Shown here: positions 27,538 through 41,506 of the stretch, one piece after another
Numbering within the stretch: the stretch's first letter is position 1
Layout of the letters: each line of letters starts with the position of its first letter
DNA from: Vitis vinifera
Taxonomy: Eukaryota > Streptophyta > Magnoliopsida > Vitales > Vitaceae
Assembly: GCF_030704535.1 (NCBI RefSeq)
Contig: NC_081820.1
Span: forward strand, 3,054,501 to 3,118,500
Length of the DNA stretch: 64,000 nucleotides
Reading direction: 5' to 3'
Notes under the pieces: generated by a model
Database searches by the model: none
What the model saw: only the letters and a program-made list of their open reading frames with translations
Told to the model about the DNA's origin: nothing
Made by a program: the position numbers and the translations under genes

Positions 27538-29796
27538 GTCCCAATAGAAAAGAGACAAAAAACATACTAGAATAAATGCCAAATATTAGAATCACAAATC
27601 TGTCATTTTTCCTAAAAAAATTTCATTTTCCCTAGAAACTTCAACAAATGTCTACATCTTAAAGGACTTTAATATTTGGATGATAACAAACCATTTATGC
27701 TAAAATAGCCGTGAAGAACATAAACAAAAGAGAAAACCAAAAGTAATTGGGAAATTTAATTTTATTTTTCTGAAAACCCAGATTCCGAGATGGGAAAAAA
27801 ATAGGAAAGTGATAAAAACTTTACATAAAACAAGCCAAAAAGAAGATTGGGACCAACCTCAACCTTGATGTTTTGTAGCTCCAACAATGTCTCTCTCACA
27901 ATGGCCCACTGGTGGGACTAGGGTTTTGAAGAAAAAAATTACACAGAGAACAGAGCAAGAGATGGGAAGTTGGGAAAGTAAACAAAAATAGTATAAAAAA
28001 TTGGGTTTTATGTTTATGTGGTTGATGGGGGACTATTTTGAACATTAGTTTTGGAAGAAACCCACTTTTAATATTAAGTTTATGAAGAAGCCCATTTTGG
28101 CCCAAAACTCGCGAGTGGCTATCTTAGCAAAAAAAACTAAGTTTTGGGGCAAAATAGCCATTTCATGTAAAGAAATATCAACTTTAGCCCCCTTATAAAA
28201 CTTATGTTCAAATTAGCCATTTTATTGCCACATAGGAGCCATGTTGTAATTTTTTTTTTCAAAATTTAAATTGAAGCCTCAGTTGCCAATTGAGGCTTCA
28301 GTTATTTTTATTTTTTTTGCTTTAAAATTTAAATAAAAAATATTAAATTTTAAATTATTATTGAATTTTTTTTAAAATATACTTTAATAATAAAAATTTA
28401 TATACTTAAACTTAAAGATCTAATATTACTTCAATAAAGATAATTTGATAAATATAATAAATAAATATTTTATTTATCAATTAATTAATAATATTAAAAT
28501 AATAAATTTATATGACATATAAATAAAATATAAAATTATATAATTTATTAATTTAAGTTATATCACATGTAATATTAGGGAGGGACCTTTTTTTTTCCAT
28601 TATATAAATGTTTAATGAGTTTTTTTTTGTGACTTTGATGAAACTACTAAAAATTACATTTTGTAGTAGTCTTTTTCTAATTAATTTTATTAACTAATTT
28701 CAAAATGTATCTTTAAGACATATATATTGTGTGCATAAATAATAGTTTTTTTTTTACGTTAAATTATAAATATATACTTTAAAATAATTTAAAAAAATCT
28801 AGATATGGAAACTTAAGAATATACTAATATTTCAATAAAAATAAATTTATAAAAATACAAATAAATTAGTATATTAAAAATACAACAAATTAAATATCTT
28901 AAATTAATAAATTATATAATTTTATATCTTATTTAGATTTCATATAATACTAATTTATTGATAAATAAAATATTCATTTATTATTATATTTACCAATTTA
29001 TCATTATTGAAGTAATATTACATCTTTAAGTTTAAATATATAAATTTTTATTAGTAAAATATATATTTTTAATTTCAATAATAATTTATAATTTAATATT
29101 TTTAATTAAATTTTAAAGTAAAATAATAATAATAATAACTAAAGCCTCAATTTCCAATTGAGGATTTAGTTAAAAAATGAAGCCTCAGTTGGATGAGACT
29201 TCAACTAAATTTTGAAAAAATAAATAAATTATGACATGGCTCTTATGTGGCACTAAAAGGACTAATTTGAACATAAGTTTTGTAAGGGGGCTAAAACTGA
29301 TATTTCATTACATGAAAGGGTTATTTTGCCCCAAAACTCAAAAAAGCTCACGTGTTTAGCCACGTCTATCCTGATGACATGGATATCTTATTTTTAGAAT
29401 GGCGGTGTTGTCCCAAGTGGTTTCTATCTTTCTTTTCATTTTTCTAATAACCTTTCACGTTCACAGATGAAAAGTTTTTGTTTAATTAAATAATTTAAAT
29501 AGTTTAACTTTTATTAAATTTTAGCAATACTTCTAGAAGTTTCTTCTTAAAAGTTTTATAGAAAATACAAGGAAAAAAAAAACCCACCTTAAATTTTTTT
29601 TTTTGTCAAAATTATTATTTTAAAATAATAATAATAATATAAAAAAATATCCATTTAAAAAAGTAAATTAATACATAAATATCAAATAGAGCTTCTAATT
29701 AAAAATTAAGGATGTGTTTGGTAATTGTTTTCGAAAACAATTTTGAAAATAGATTTTTAGAACAGTTTTTGAAAGCTATTCTCTTATTTTCGTAGA
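27538..29796. repeat. Segmental repeat R, copy 1
   Basis: This is near-identical to 36362-38634. It begins GTCCCAATAGAAAAGAGAC and ends at the junction with the truncated LTR2 remnant. It contains a Mutator-like foldback element. On the minus strand near 27903-27868 lies a short exon-like frame MRETLLELQNIK followed by a GTTGAG donor-like site, of unknown origin. Confidence 0.85.
28139..29339. mobile_element. Mutator-like foldback element, copy 1
   Basis: The left end AAGTTTTGGGGC mirrors the right end GCCCCAAAACTC. The inverted arms extend about 420 bp each around an AT-rich centre. Flanking 9-bp repeats are AAAAAAACT (28130-28138) and AAAAAAGCT (29340-29348), one mismatch. At 49200-49215 a related sequence lacks the element, an empty site. 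A 9-bp duplication and long terminal inverted repeats suit a non-autonomous Mutator-like element. No transposase frame is present. Confidence 0.72.
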
Positions 29797-31680
29797 ACAA
29801 CCCTGAAGTATCTAGAGATCTTGTACACTCAAGATCTTCTGTTTGATGACTCTATCTCAATCTTAGCACCTTAAAGGACAGGTCAAGAAAGCAAAATCAC
29901 AAAAGTAGAAGAAGAAAATCAATAAAGAAACACCTTTTATATAGGTTGCAAAGTCATGACCACTCCAAGAATCAAGGCAAACACCCTTATCATGGCTTGC
30001 CTACTAATCTCTTGGAAAAAGAATCCATTTGTCACATTGACTTTTGATTTTCCCGCATGTTAAATCCTAAAAGCAAGGAAATAGGAGGTGAGAAGTTGTA
30101 GGAAAAAAAAAAATGAAATGTGGAAACAAAAGGCATTAGTGGCTAGTTATCAGGAGAGGTAATCGGGGGTGCCCATTGAGTGGTGAATTGGTCTATATCC
30201 TTGGACCATCCATCCTTAACAAGAAAGATCTCTAACTCTTAGGAGCATTTAATGTGATATGATAGATATTAAATATGATTGGATGATACTCTCATGGTTA
30301 CAAAATGTGTAAGGCCACACCCTAAACCGAGAAATCTCTAATCATTATCTAATATTGAGGTATGGACATTTAAGCACCGATCAACCACCGACATGGTAAT
30401 CGCTCTTAACTAACTTAAACCCTCCCTTTAAATACCTCTAAAGGCATCAACAATAAAGGTAGAAAAGAATCATTCCATCTCTCCCTTTGATTTCTACTTA
30501 TCATAACCTTGTTTTTCTTCGTTGCACCATATGATCGTTTGAGGTGTAGTGGTCATTTTGCACCTACTCGCCCTTACCCCCACCTTGACTACCTTATGTC
30601 CATCCATTATAGTAGGAAGTCGACCTATTAATTCCTTTAACAAAAGTCTTCTTCACTAAGGCAATAAAGAGGACACAACAATATCTAATATCATTTAACC
30701 AATATTTTCACCTTAGATATATGTATCATTTAATTTTCATCATGGAGTCCAACAAGACTATGTATGCTCAAAATATTAGCATGTTTGATTGACTTGTTAG
30801 CACGAGTTAGGATAAAAGAAGAGATAACATATTATATCTTATGTTAACAATGAGATATGATAAGTTATATTCAACTTCATTTTTTTGTATCCTCTTTAAA
30901 TGAGATATAGTAATCCTAAGTTGAAATATGAAATATACATATTCCATGGATCATAAGTTTATTTCTTTCATCCATTTTTTTTTTTCATTTTTTAAAAGTA
31001 AAATATTTTGCAAAAAAAAAAAAAGGCTAAAAAAATTAAAATTTTAGTTTGGACAAAAAGAATTTAAAAAATACATGTAGAATACTACCGAAATAATACT
31101 AATATATAGTATTATTTAATAATCTATACAAATGCTTTTATATATTTAACAAAATGATGTGATATCTTTTACTTATAAGTTTTAACTATTTTAATCATAA
31201 ATATTATTAACAAAGAAATAAAATTTACTTAATAAATTATAAACTCTAGAAAGATTTCCAAATGATACTAAACATGTCAGAAATTTCATATATATTTTTC
31301 AAAGTAGCAAAGATTGTTGTGAAAAACATTTTTTATTTTGAAAAACAATTAAAACATTGAAATGCAATGTCTTTCGTTTTGTTGTTTAAATATCCCATGG
31401 CATCATCTGCAATATAATATCAAGAATATCATATTACTTGTAAATAATCTTCTAAGATATCCTTAGATATGTATATCCTATCATGCATAGTACTCCTATG
31501 ATCCGTAAATCCTATCATATCAAATGAGACAATTTCATATATCAAAGAAAACACCCAAAGATTGCAACACATTTACGAAAAGATAAATTAATAAAATATT
31601 TAAATTATATAGGGGTAAATAAAACCATATATAAAAACAAAAAATAAATAAATATAATAAACATAAATTGTAAGTCATCT
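29797..31680. repeat. GDH-unit 5' flank, copy B, with 3-kb internal deletion
   Basis: 29797-29882 is a remnant of LTR2. At about 29882 the sequence jumps directly to DNA equivalent to 13285 (copy A) and 43258 (copy C), so roughly 3 kb present in A and 4.5 kb in C are missing here. The rest matches 13285-15100. No gene is recognised. Confidence 0.75.
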
Positions 31681-31686
31681 ATAACA

Positions 31687-31798
31687 AAACTTTGGTTTGT
31701 TGTTGAGCCATGTTCAAATCTTTTTGGCCTTATGTTTACAACATGAGTCTCTTGCTTTGTTCCAAATTTCCAATGAAGCATGTAGGCTTGGCCTGAGG
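31687..31798 (-). pseudogene. LIL3 exon 1 fragment (near GDH copy B)
   Basis: Same remnant as at 15103-15214. On the minus strand part of it still reads [10 protein letters not shown], matching [10 protein letters not shown] in LIL3, before diverging. It lies about 380 bp beyond the GDH copy B 3' end. The equivalent DNA near copy C is deleted (junction near 44733). Confidence 0.78.
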
Positions 31799-32180
31799 TA
31801 ACAGTTTTTTTCTTCACATAGGGTTTCTTTTCTTTCTTTCTTTCATTCTTTCTTTGTTGAGAAGCTCCTCATTGTCAAGTCCTGATCAATCCCTCATTTT
31901 GCCAAGACTCCAAGACTTGTTAAGAAAGAAAACAGAGCTCAGAAGAAATTAACTCAAAATCTCACATCACATTGTTGATAATATCAAGTGTTTTTTTTTT
32001 TTTTTTCATTGAAATGATGAATTTCAAATGTTTACAACACCCATCAATGTGTGGGGGAGAAGTTCATGATTAACAAAGAAAAATAATGAGACTTTGATGG
32101 AAGGTAATGACTGAAACCAATCTGCTTCTTCAGCTGTAACAAGGGAACATATCCAAAGAAGATGAATAAGAACCAACCTA

Positions 32181-32669
<489 letters not shown>

Positions 32670-33142
32670 CTATGGCAATTAAGTATGCACCATGCACAAA
32701 CACTATGTTACCTCATTAGCTTCCGGATGATGATTTGCTGCTTCTATTATGAACTTTGCCTTAACATCCGCAGCATTTTCTCTTCAGAGGGGAAAAAACA
32801 TGAATGAGGTTAGATGAAATCATCTGGATGAGTTAGGTTAAAGGAAGTAAAATCATGCCTTTTTCCACTTTTTACCATCAAAAGATTTGTGTGGTTTCTA
32901 ACCTGAAAAACGATTGGATATTCACTTAATAACTAAATACAGCACAAGCACATTTCATGAAACTTCTGCCAACAATTAAAGGGTAACAGAACACATGTAA
33001 CATCTTTACCTAAAAATTGGCAATTCATCGTATGGCAATTTGATACAATTGCAGCATTCTGATTCGATCTTTCAGATTCAACATAGTATCTCAAACAGAG
33101 TTGCATCATGTTTCTTCATGGTATTGAGATGTGTCTACTTCA

Positions 33143-33580
<438 letters not shown>

Positions 33581-33604
33581 TTAAATAACCGAACTTTCTA
33601 ACTA

Positions 33605-33763
<159 letters not shown>

Positions 33764-33956
33764 CTAAAAGCCCAAATGTAAATGAGGCCACAGAACAAGA
33801 AACAACAGTTACAAATTCGTTTCTCGACTTCAAAGGTTTACATAAATCTAAATCATAGATGCTCAGTTTTTTGTCGCAAATACTTACTATTGCCTTTCCA
33901 GTCACTATTTATAAATATTTCCGTTCCATGAATGAGAGAATATTTCAAGAGTGTTA

Positions 33957-34259
<303 letters not shown>

Positions 34260-35050
34260 TCAAAGCAAACAAGTTTGAAGATGAAATAATTCCTTCTAAC
34301 TCAGCACCAACAAAATTACGGGCGAACAACTTCTTGAAAGGAAAACAAAACAACTCATTGAATTTGATTATGCAAATTGAGAACACACAAATTAACATAA
34401 CATCCAAAATAGAATTCATCATGCCACTCATCATTTAAAATTCTATATCAATATCCATATCATCCCAAAAAGATTTTCGACTGTATAATAATTATCAGTT
34501 TTATCGCATATTTCGGTTGGACCATGTTTGCCAAAATCATTGAAAACAATTTCCAAGATTCAAAAAAAAAAAAAAAAAATGCACAACCAACATTTTGATA
34601 TAGAAATCTTGAACCTGAGATTTCGAGATAATGATCTTTGTACAAGATACAATAAGGGCATGTTTGGATCCATCATGAAATGAAATCATTCCACTATTCT
34701 TGCATTTGAACAACTCCCTTTCCATGGGACACCCAAAAACCACTTAGACAAAACCCAAATCAACCGGAAATTCCAAGAACCTAAAAGCAAACCCCCTAAA
34801 CTCCGTTTGCTTGCCGAGAAAATAGGGGGAAAAGACAAGAAAAAACAAACTACAATCCTACAATCCCGAATCTCATGTTCTGTGCTCCAAGAAATTACAA
34901 AGTCAAGTAAGCCCCACAACATACCTAGACTCTACTACCCTAACAAAAACAAAAAATTTCAAATCTCTCCTTTTCATTCTCAACTTTTCTCAGCAATCAA
35001 ACAGGACAAAATCCGAAAACAAACAAAAGAATCAGTGAATCACAAACCTA

Positions 35051-35161
<111 letters not shown>

Positions 35162-35291
35162 CTAACAACACCACCACCAAAAGATCAAAATTCTGGAAAA
35201 AATTCTCAGGAAACAAACACAACCCATGAACTCAAAAACAAGATTCTGGCTAAAGAAAATAAATAAATAAATAAATAATTCCCGGGAATCA

Positions 35292-35471
<180 letters not shown>

Positions 35472-35627
35472 CTAGAAAAAGAAACAGACCCAGAAAAAAA
35501 AAAAAAAGAAATGCAAGAAAATGAAAGAAAAAATTGGAGAATTGAAGAGTAGAAAGAGATTACAATAGAAATGTGAATGAACTGACTGATTGATAGAAGT
35601 AGAGAGCAAGAGGGAGGGACCGGAGGA

Positions 35628-35687
35628 GGGCAGTTAAGGCGCTCAAGATGGCATGTCGGGCAGTTAAGGCGCTCCAGATGGCATGTT
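35628..35687. repeat. 30-bp tandem duplication upstream of GDH copy B
   Basis: A 30-bp unit beginning GGGCAGTTAAGGCGCTC occurs twice in a row, with one internal substitution and a junction change. Copies A and C have it once. It lies just upstream of the expected transcription start region. Confidence 0.85.
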
Positions 35688-35989
35688 CAGGTTGTTACAA
35701 TCCCCTCTCGATTATGCAGAGCTGACTACACGTGCCCTTCCCGCTACCCAAAATTACTAAAACACCCTTTTCCTTCCCAAACCTATTTTCTAATTTCTCT
35801 TTTCTATTTTAAAAATTAGAAGCTAAAATGGAAAATAATCCTCACTTTAAAAAATACCTTCAATTTTTTTAATTATAAATATAATATTAATTAATTATAA
35901 AAAAATTAATTTTTCATTTAAAAAAGTGTCTTAATATAAAAAAATAGAGGATATTTTAAGCCTCTATAAAATATATCTTAATTTAATTT

Positions 35990-36361
35990 TAAATGGACAA
36001 CAAACCCTTTTTATTTTATTTTATAAAATAATGCTCTATGAAATAAATGTGAATTTATTAGGGGGTATTTCATGCCCAGAAAAAAGTTATTTTAAAATTG
36101 AATTTTTTTCATTTAAAAATTATTTTATTCAATTTAATCAATTTTTTACTTTAACAAAGATGGAAAAAGAGAGAGATTATTTTAGGAAATAAAAAATTGG
36201 GACCATTTTGGTAATTGTGTTTTAAAACGGTTTTGAAAAATAGTTTTTAAGAACAGTTTTTAAAAATCCTTTTTTGATGTTTTGTAGAACAAAAGTCTGT
36301 TTTGAGAGCTTAAAATGTTTATAATTTTTTTTAACCAAACTTTTATTAGAACCAAACTTTT
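35990..36361. other. Empty site for the copy A insertion, and tandem-repeat junction
   Basis: AAACC at 36002-36006 is uninterrupted, whereas copy A has 4.5 kb inserted here. The DNA runs in parallel with 23939-24303 up to about 36347. It then joins the second copy of repeat R at 36362, which marks the junction of the B/C tandem duplication. Confidence 0.8.
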
Positions 36362-38634
36362 GTCCCAATAGAAAAGAGACAAAAAAACATACTAGAATAA
36401 ATACCAGATATTAGAATCACGGATTTGTCATTTTTCCTCAAAAAATTTCATTTTCCTCATAAACTTCAACAAACGTTTGCATCTTAAAGGGCTTTAATCT
36501 TTGGATGATAACAAACCATTTATGCTAAAATAGTCGTGAAGGACGTAAACAAAAGAGAAAACCAAAAGCAATGGGGAAAAAAAAATTCTGAAAACTGAGA
36601 TTCCGAGATGGGAAAAAAATAGGAAAGTGTAAAAAACTTTATATAAAACAAGCCAAAAAAAAGATTGGGACCAACCTCAACCTTAATGTTTTGTAACTCC
36701 AACAATGTCTCTCTCACAGTGGTCCACTGGTGGGGCTAGGGTTTTGAAGAAAAAAATTACATAGAGAATAAAACACGACATGGGAAGTTGGGAAAGTAAA
36801 CAAAAATAGTATAAAAAATTAGGTTTTATGTTTATGTTGATTGATGGGGGCTATTTTGAACATTAGTTTTGGAAGAAACCCACTTTTAATAGTAAGTTTA
36901 CGAAGAAGCCCATTTTGGCCCAAAACTCGCGAATGGCTATCTTAGCAAAAAAAAACTAAGTTTTGGGGCAAAATAGCCCTTTCATGTAAAGAAATATCAA
37001 CTTTAGTCCCCTTATAAAATTTATGTTCAAATTAGCCATTTTATTGCCACATAGAAGCCATGTAATAATTTTTTTTTTTCCAAATTTAAATTGAAGCCTC
37101 AGTTGCCAATTGAGGCTTCAGTTATTTTATTTTTTTTGCTTTAAAATTTAATTAAAAATATTAAATTTTAAATTATTATTGAAATTTTAAAAAAATATAC
37201 TTTAATAATAAAAATTTACATATTTAAACTTAAAGATCTAATATTACTTCAATAAAGATAATTTGATAAATATAAGAAATAAATATTTTATTTATCAATT
37301 AATTAATAATCTTAAAATAATAAATTTATATGACATATAAATAAAATATAAAATTATATAATTTATTAATTTAAGTTATATCACATGTAATATTAGGGAG
37401 GGACCTTTTTTTTCCATTATATAAATGTTTAATGAGTTTTTTTTTTGTGACTTTGATGAAACTACTAAAAATTACATTTTATAGTAGTCTTTTTCTAATT
37501 AATTTTATTAACTAATTTCAAAATGTATCTTTAAGACATATATATTGTGTGCATAAATAATAGTTTTTTTTTTACGTTAAATTATAATATATGCTTTAAA
37601 ATAATTAAAAAAATCTATATATGGAAACTTAAGAATATACTAATATTTCAATAAAAATAAATTTATAAAAATACAAATAAATTAATATATTAAAAATACA
37701 ACAAATTAAATATCTTAAATTAATAAATTATATAATTTTATATCTTATTTAGATTTCATATAACTTTATTAATTTATTGATAAATAAAATATTCATTTAT
37801 TATTATATTTATTAATTTATCTTTATTGAAGTAATATTACATCTTTAAGTTTAAATATATAAATTTTTATTATTAAAATATATTTTTTTAATTTCAATAA
37901 TAATTTATAATTTAATATTTTTAATTAAATTTTAAAGTAAAAATAATAATAATAATAATAATTATAACTGAAGCCTCAATTGCCAATTGAGAATTTAGTT
38001 AAAAAATGAAGGCTCAAGGCTGAGACTTCAACTTAAATTTTGAAAAAAAAAAAATTATGACATGACTCTTATGTGGCAATAAAAGGGCTAATTTGAACAT
38101 AAGTTTTGTAAGGGGGCTAAAACTGATATTTCTTTACACGAAAGGGCTATTTTGCCCCAAAACTCAAAAAAGCTCACGTGTTTTGCCATGTCTATCCTGA
38201 TGACGTGGATATCTTATTTTTAAAATGGCAGTGTTGTCCCAAGTGGTTTCCTTTCTTTCTTTTTCTTTTTCTTTTTCTAATAACCTTCCACGTTCACAGA
38301 TGAAAAGTTATTGTTTAATTAAATAATTTAAATAGTTTAACTTTTATTAAATTTTAGCAATACTTCTAGAAGTTTCTTCTTAAAAGTTTTATAGAAAATA
38401 CAAGAGAAAAAAAATAAAAACCCACCTTAAATTTTTTTTTTTGTCAAAATTATTATTTTAAAGTAATAATAATAATATAAAAAATATCCATTTAAAAAAG
38501 TAAATTAATACATAAATATCAAATAGAGCTTCTAATTAAAAATTAAGGATGTGTTTGGTAATTGTTTTCGAAAACAATTTTGAAAAATAGATTTTTAGAA
38601 CAGTTTTTGAAAGCTATTCTCTGATTTTTGTAGA
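36362..38634. repeat. Segmental repeat R, copy 2
   Basis: Near-identical to 27538-29796, with the same contents including the foldback element. It marks the start of the unit containing GDH copy C. Confidence 0.85.
36958..38165. mobile_element. Mutator-like foldback element, copy 2
   Basis: Copy of the 28139-29339 element, with the same termini and the same 9-bp flanks (AAAAAAACT at 36949-36957, AAAAAAGCT at 38166-38174). It was copied as part of repeat R and is not an independent insertion. Confidence 0.72.
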
Positions 38635-41506
38635 ACAACCCTGAAGTATCTAGAGATCTTGTACACTCAAGATCTTCTGTTTGATGACTTTATCTCAATC
38701 TTAGCACTTTAAAGGATGGGTCTTTGGAAGAGAGGATAGTATGATTCTCTTCTCTTTAGAGGTGGTTGAAACCCTAACCCTTAAGAGGTATTTACAGGAT
38801 TCTCTAATTAGGTTTAAGTGACTTAAACTCACTAAAGGCTTGGGTCACTTAATTTAACCCAAAATGGGTCCTAATGATTAATTAACCTCACAAAGCCATC
38901 TAATTAATTAATTAATTATCTCAATCCAGAGACTTGTTCACTAACCCATTTGCAACCTCTCATAATTATACCAAAGTGTTTTTATGTACAAAAGTGAATC
39001 TAGAGCTAATCCAATCCTCATAAATAGTGTCATCAAGGTATATGAGTTCGATGAGGAACCACTAGAGCCCATAGGAATACTAGCTTCCTCAAAATCCAAT
39101 TTTGAAGTTGATTCAATACCCCATTACAGAGAATCAATTACACTCCAATACCCAATATAAATAACAACGAGACAAAAACTCAGGTCTGTGACTTACTATT
39201 TACTACATGCAAACTGTCTATGAACTAGTGTTCATAATAAAACAAGGTAGTGTTATCACCTATCAAGATTACCTCTCCAATAATTGAGCCACATATCTCA
39301 CTTATTATGCGATTAAATGACATATTGTAGTTTATAAAAAGCTTATGTCAAATTCCACTTAAGGAATTATTGTGCGCCATAGATGTCCTAATCGCATGTC
39401 ATTTGGATCACCCAAAGGAACACACTATTACAATCCCATGAAATATCATGGTGCCTCTAATGAGCACACCTATTACTTTCGGCTTCCATCAATAATGACC
39501 CAATCCATGGGAAATATATAATCAACTCATGATTTCACTCGTAGGTCAAAGTCATTACTAACTTTTACACAAGCTCAATATCTTTTCAAGGTTGAGAGTC
39601 CATGCAGTATAGTAGCTTGGTAAATCATGATTATCAATAGTTTGCGTTATGATTTATCATAAGTCTTGTCTAATGTGCATCACATACACTAGTGTTCTCA
39701 CCATGAAAAACTCATCCCGATGGCCAAGATAAACTATCTCTCTAATTAGGAGGTGGTGTGCTACTACAATCCATGAACTAATTGTGGACAACTTATTTAC
39801 TTACAAGAAACTCATGATTTGTATCCTTTATGTAACTTCTAGTGCACCTAAGTCATGTACAATATAAGAAATATAGATTGAATGTTCTAATCAATGTCAA
39901 CATATCCAAGGGATAACAATGGGATAGTAAAATCTAATTTTGTTGTTGTTGGGAACTCTAAATTACTCCATTCCCATGCCTTGGATCGTATAAGGTGCAT
40001 GCAAATCTATCATAGGCTCTCTAAATCTATCACAACGGATAAGCTTGTATTCAATAACAATATGGATATCATAGAAAACATACATATGGAGAATAAAACC
40101 ACATACCTTTGATCCAGATATTCCTAGATCAATTTCAATCGATGTAGATAACTCTAAAGTCATAAAGGGTCTCATAAACACCATGATCTTCCTCCCGATG
40201 ACTCTTCCTTGTATCTAGGCACTAAGATAGTAGACATCTCAATGATGGTTATGGTTCTCTCTCCAGACTGAAGGGGAGAATGGTAAGACTTAGAAACCCT
40301 AACCGTTAAAGGAGTATTTATAGACTTTTTATTGGGTTTAAGTGACTTAAACCCACCATGGGTTTGTGACACTTAATTTAGCCTAAAAAGGTTGCTAATT
40401 GATTAATTAACCATATAAAGCTTAATTAATCAATTAGTTTAGTTCAAAGATATCACTAACTTATCTCTTATGCAACCTTACATAATTACCAAAACGCCCT
40501 TATGCACAAAAATGAACTAAAAACCCATCCAACCATCATAAGTCGTACTAATAAGGAATATGAGCTTAGAACGGGGACCATTGGGACCTATAGGAGTATT
40601 GACTCCCTCATAATCAAATTTTGAAATTCACTCAACATCCCATTATAGAGAGTTAATTGTACTCTAATATCCTAAATATATTACAACAAGACCTCAAGTG
40701 TTTTGGTTCGTGACCTACTATCCACTGCATACAGACTCCCCATAAACTAGTATCTATAATCTAATAAGGTAGTGATATCACTTATCAAGATTACCTCTTA
40801 AATCCTTGAGTTATAGATCCTAATTATTATGTGATTAGTTGACATACTCTAACTCCAAGATGCATATGTCAAATTGCGTTAAAGGAATTATTGTGGCCAT
40901 AAATTTCATGATCGCATGTTCTTTGGATCATCTAAGGGAACACACTATCTCAATCCTATGAGATATCATTGTGTCTCTGTTGAGAATACTTATTGTCACC
41001 AACCTCCATCAACAGTAACTCAATCCATAGGGATATTTGATCACTTTAAGGTCTTACCCATAAGTCAAAGCCTCTTATTGATTTTGACACAAACTCAATA
41101 TCCTCTTCAAGTTGAGAGTCTATGTAGTATAATAGCTTGGTGAATCATGACAATTGATAGTCTTGCGTCATGATTCACCATAGGTCATTTCCAATGTGCA
41201 TCACATACATTAGTGCATTCACCAGGAGAAACCTATGACTTGCTGGATTGCCCAAATCCATAGACCAACTATGGACAACTTATCTACTTACAAGGAACCC
41301 ATAACTTGTATCTTCTGTGCAACTCTTATTGCACCCAGGTCATGTACAATGTAAGAGACATTGGTTGAATGCTCAAATTAATAGCAATACACCACATGGA
41401 TAGCAAGGGGATAGTTAAGTCTAACTTTGTTATATCATGTCTTGCTTTTAAGGGCTAAATCCTAACAATTACATCATGTCTTGATTTTAGGAACTCAATT
41501 CCAACA
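38635..41506 (-). mobile_element. Truncated LTR2 copy, interrupted by LTR3
   Basis: This matches LTR2 of the copy A flank (minus orientation, TGTTGGAATTGAG start at 41506). Its 3' end is cut at the junction with repeat R near 38634. LTR3 is inserted near the 5' end, since text flanking 39947 and 41467 reads continuously as ...TAATTTTGTT / TTACATCATG.... Confidence 0.7.
39947..41467 (-). mobile_element. Solo LTR (LTR3) nested in the LTR2 copy
   Basis: On the minus strand the 1521-bp unit starts TGTTAGGATTTAG and ends TTCCCAACA, and is related to LTR1 and LTR2 over its length, with a TATTTATAG-type promoter box near 40314. Its target flanks (GTTGT and ATTAC) do not match cleanly. It is absent from the copy A flank, so it arrived after the duplication. 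Confidence 0.7.
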
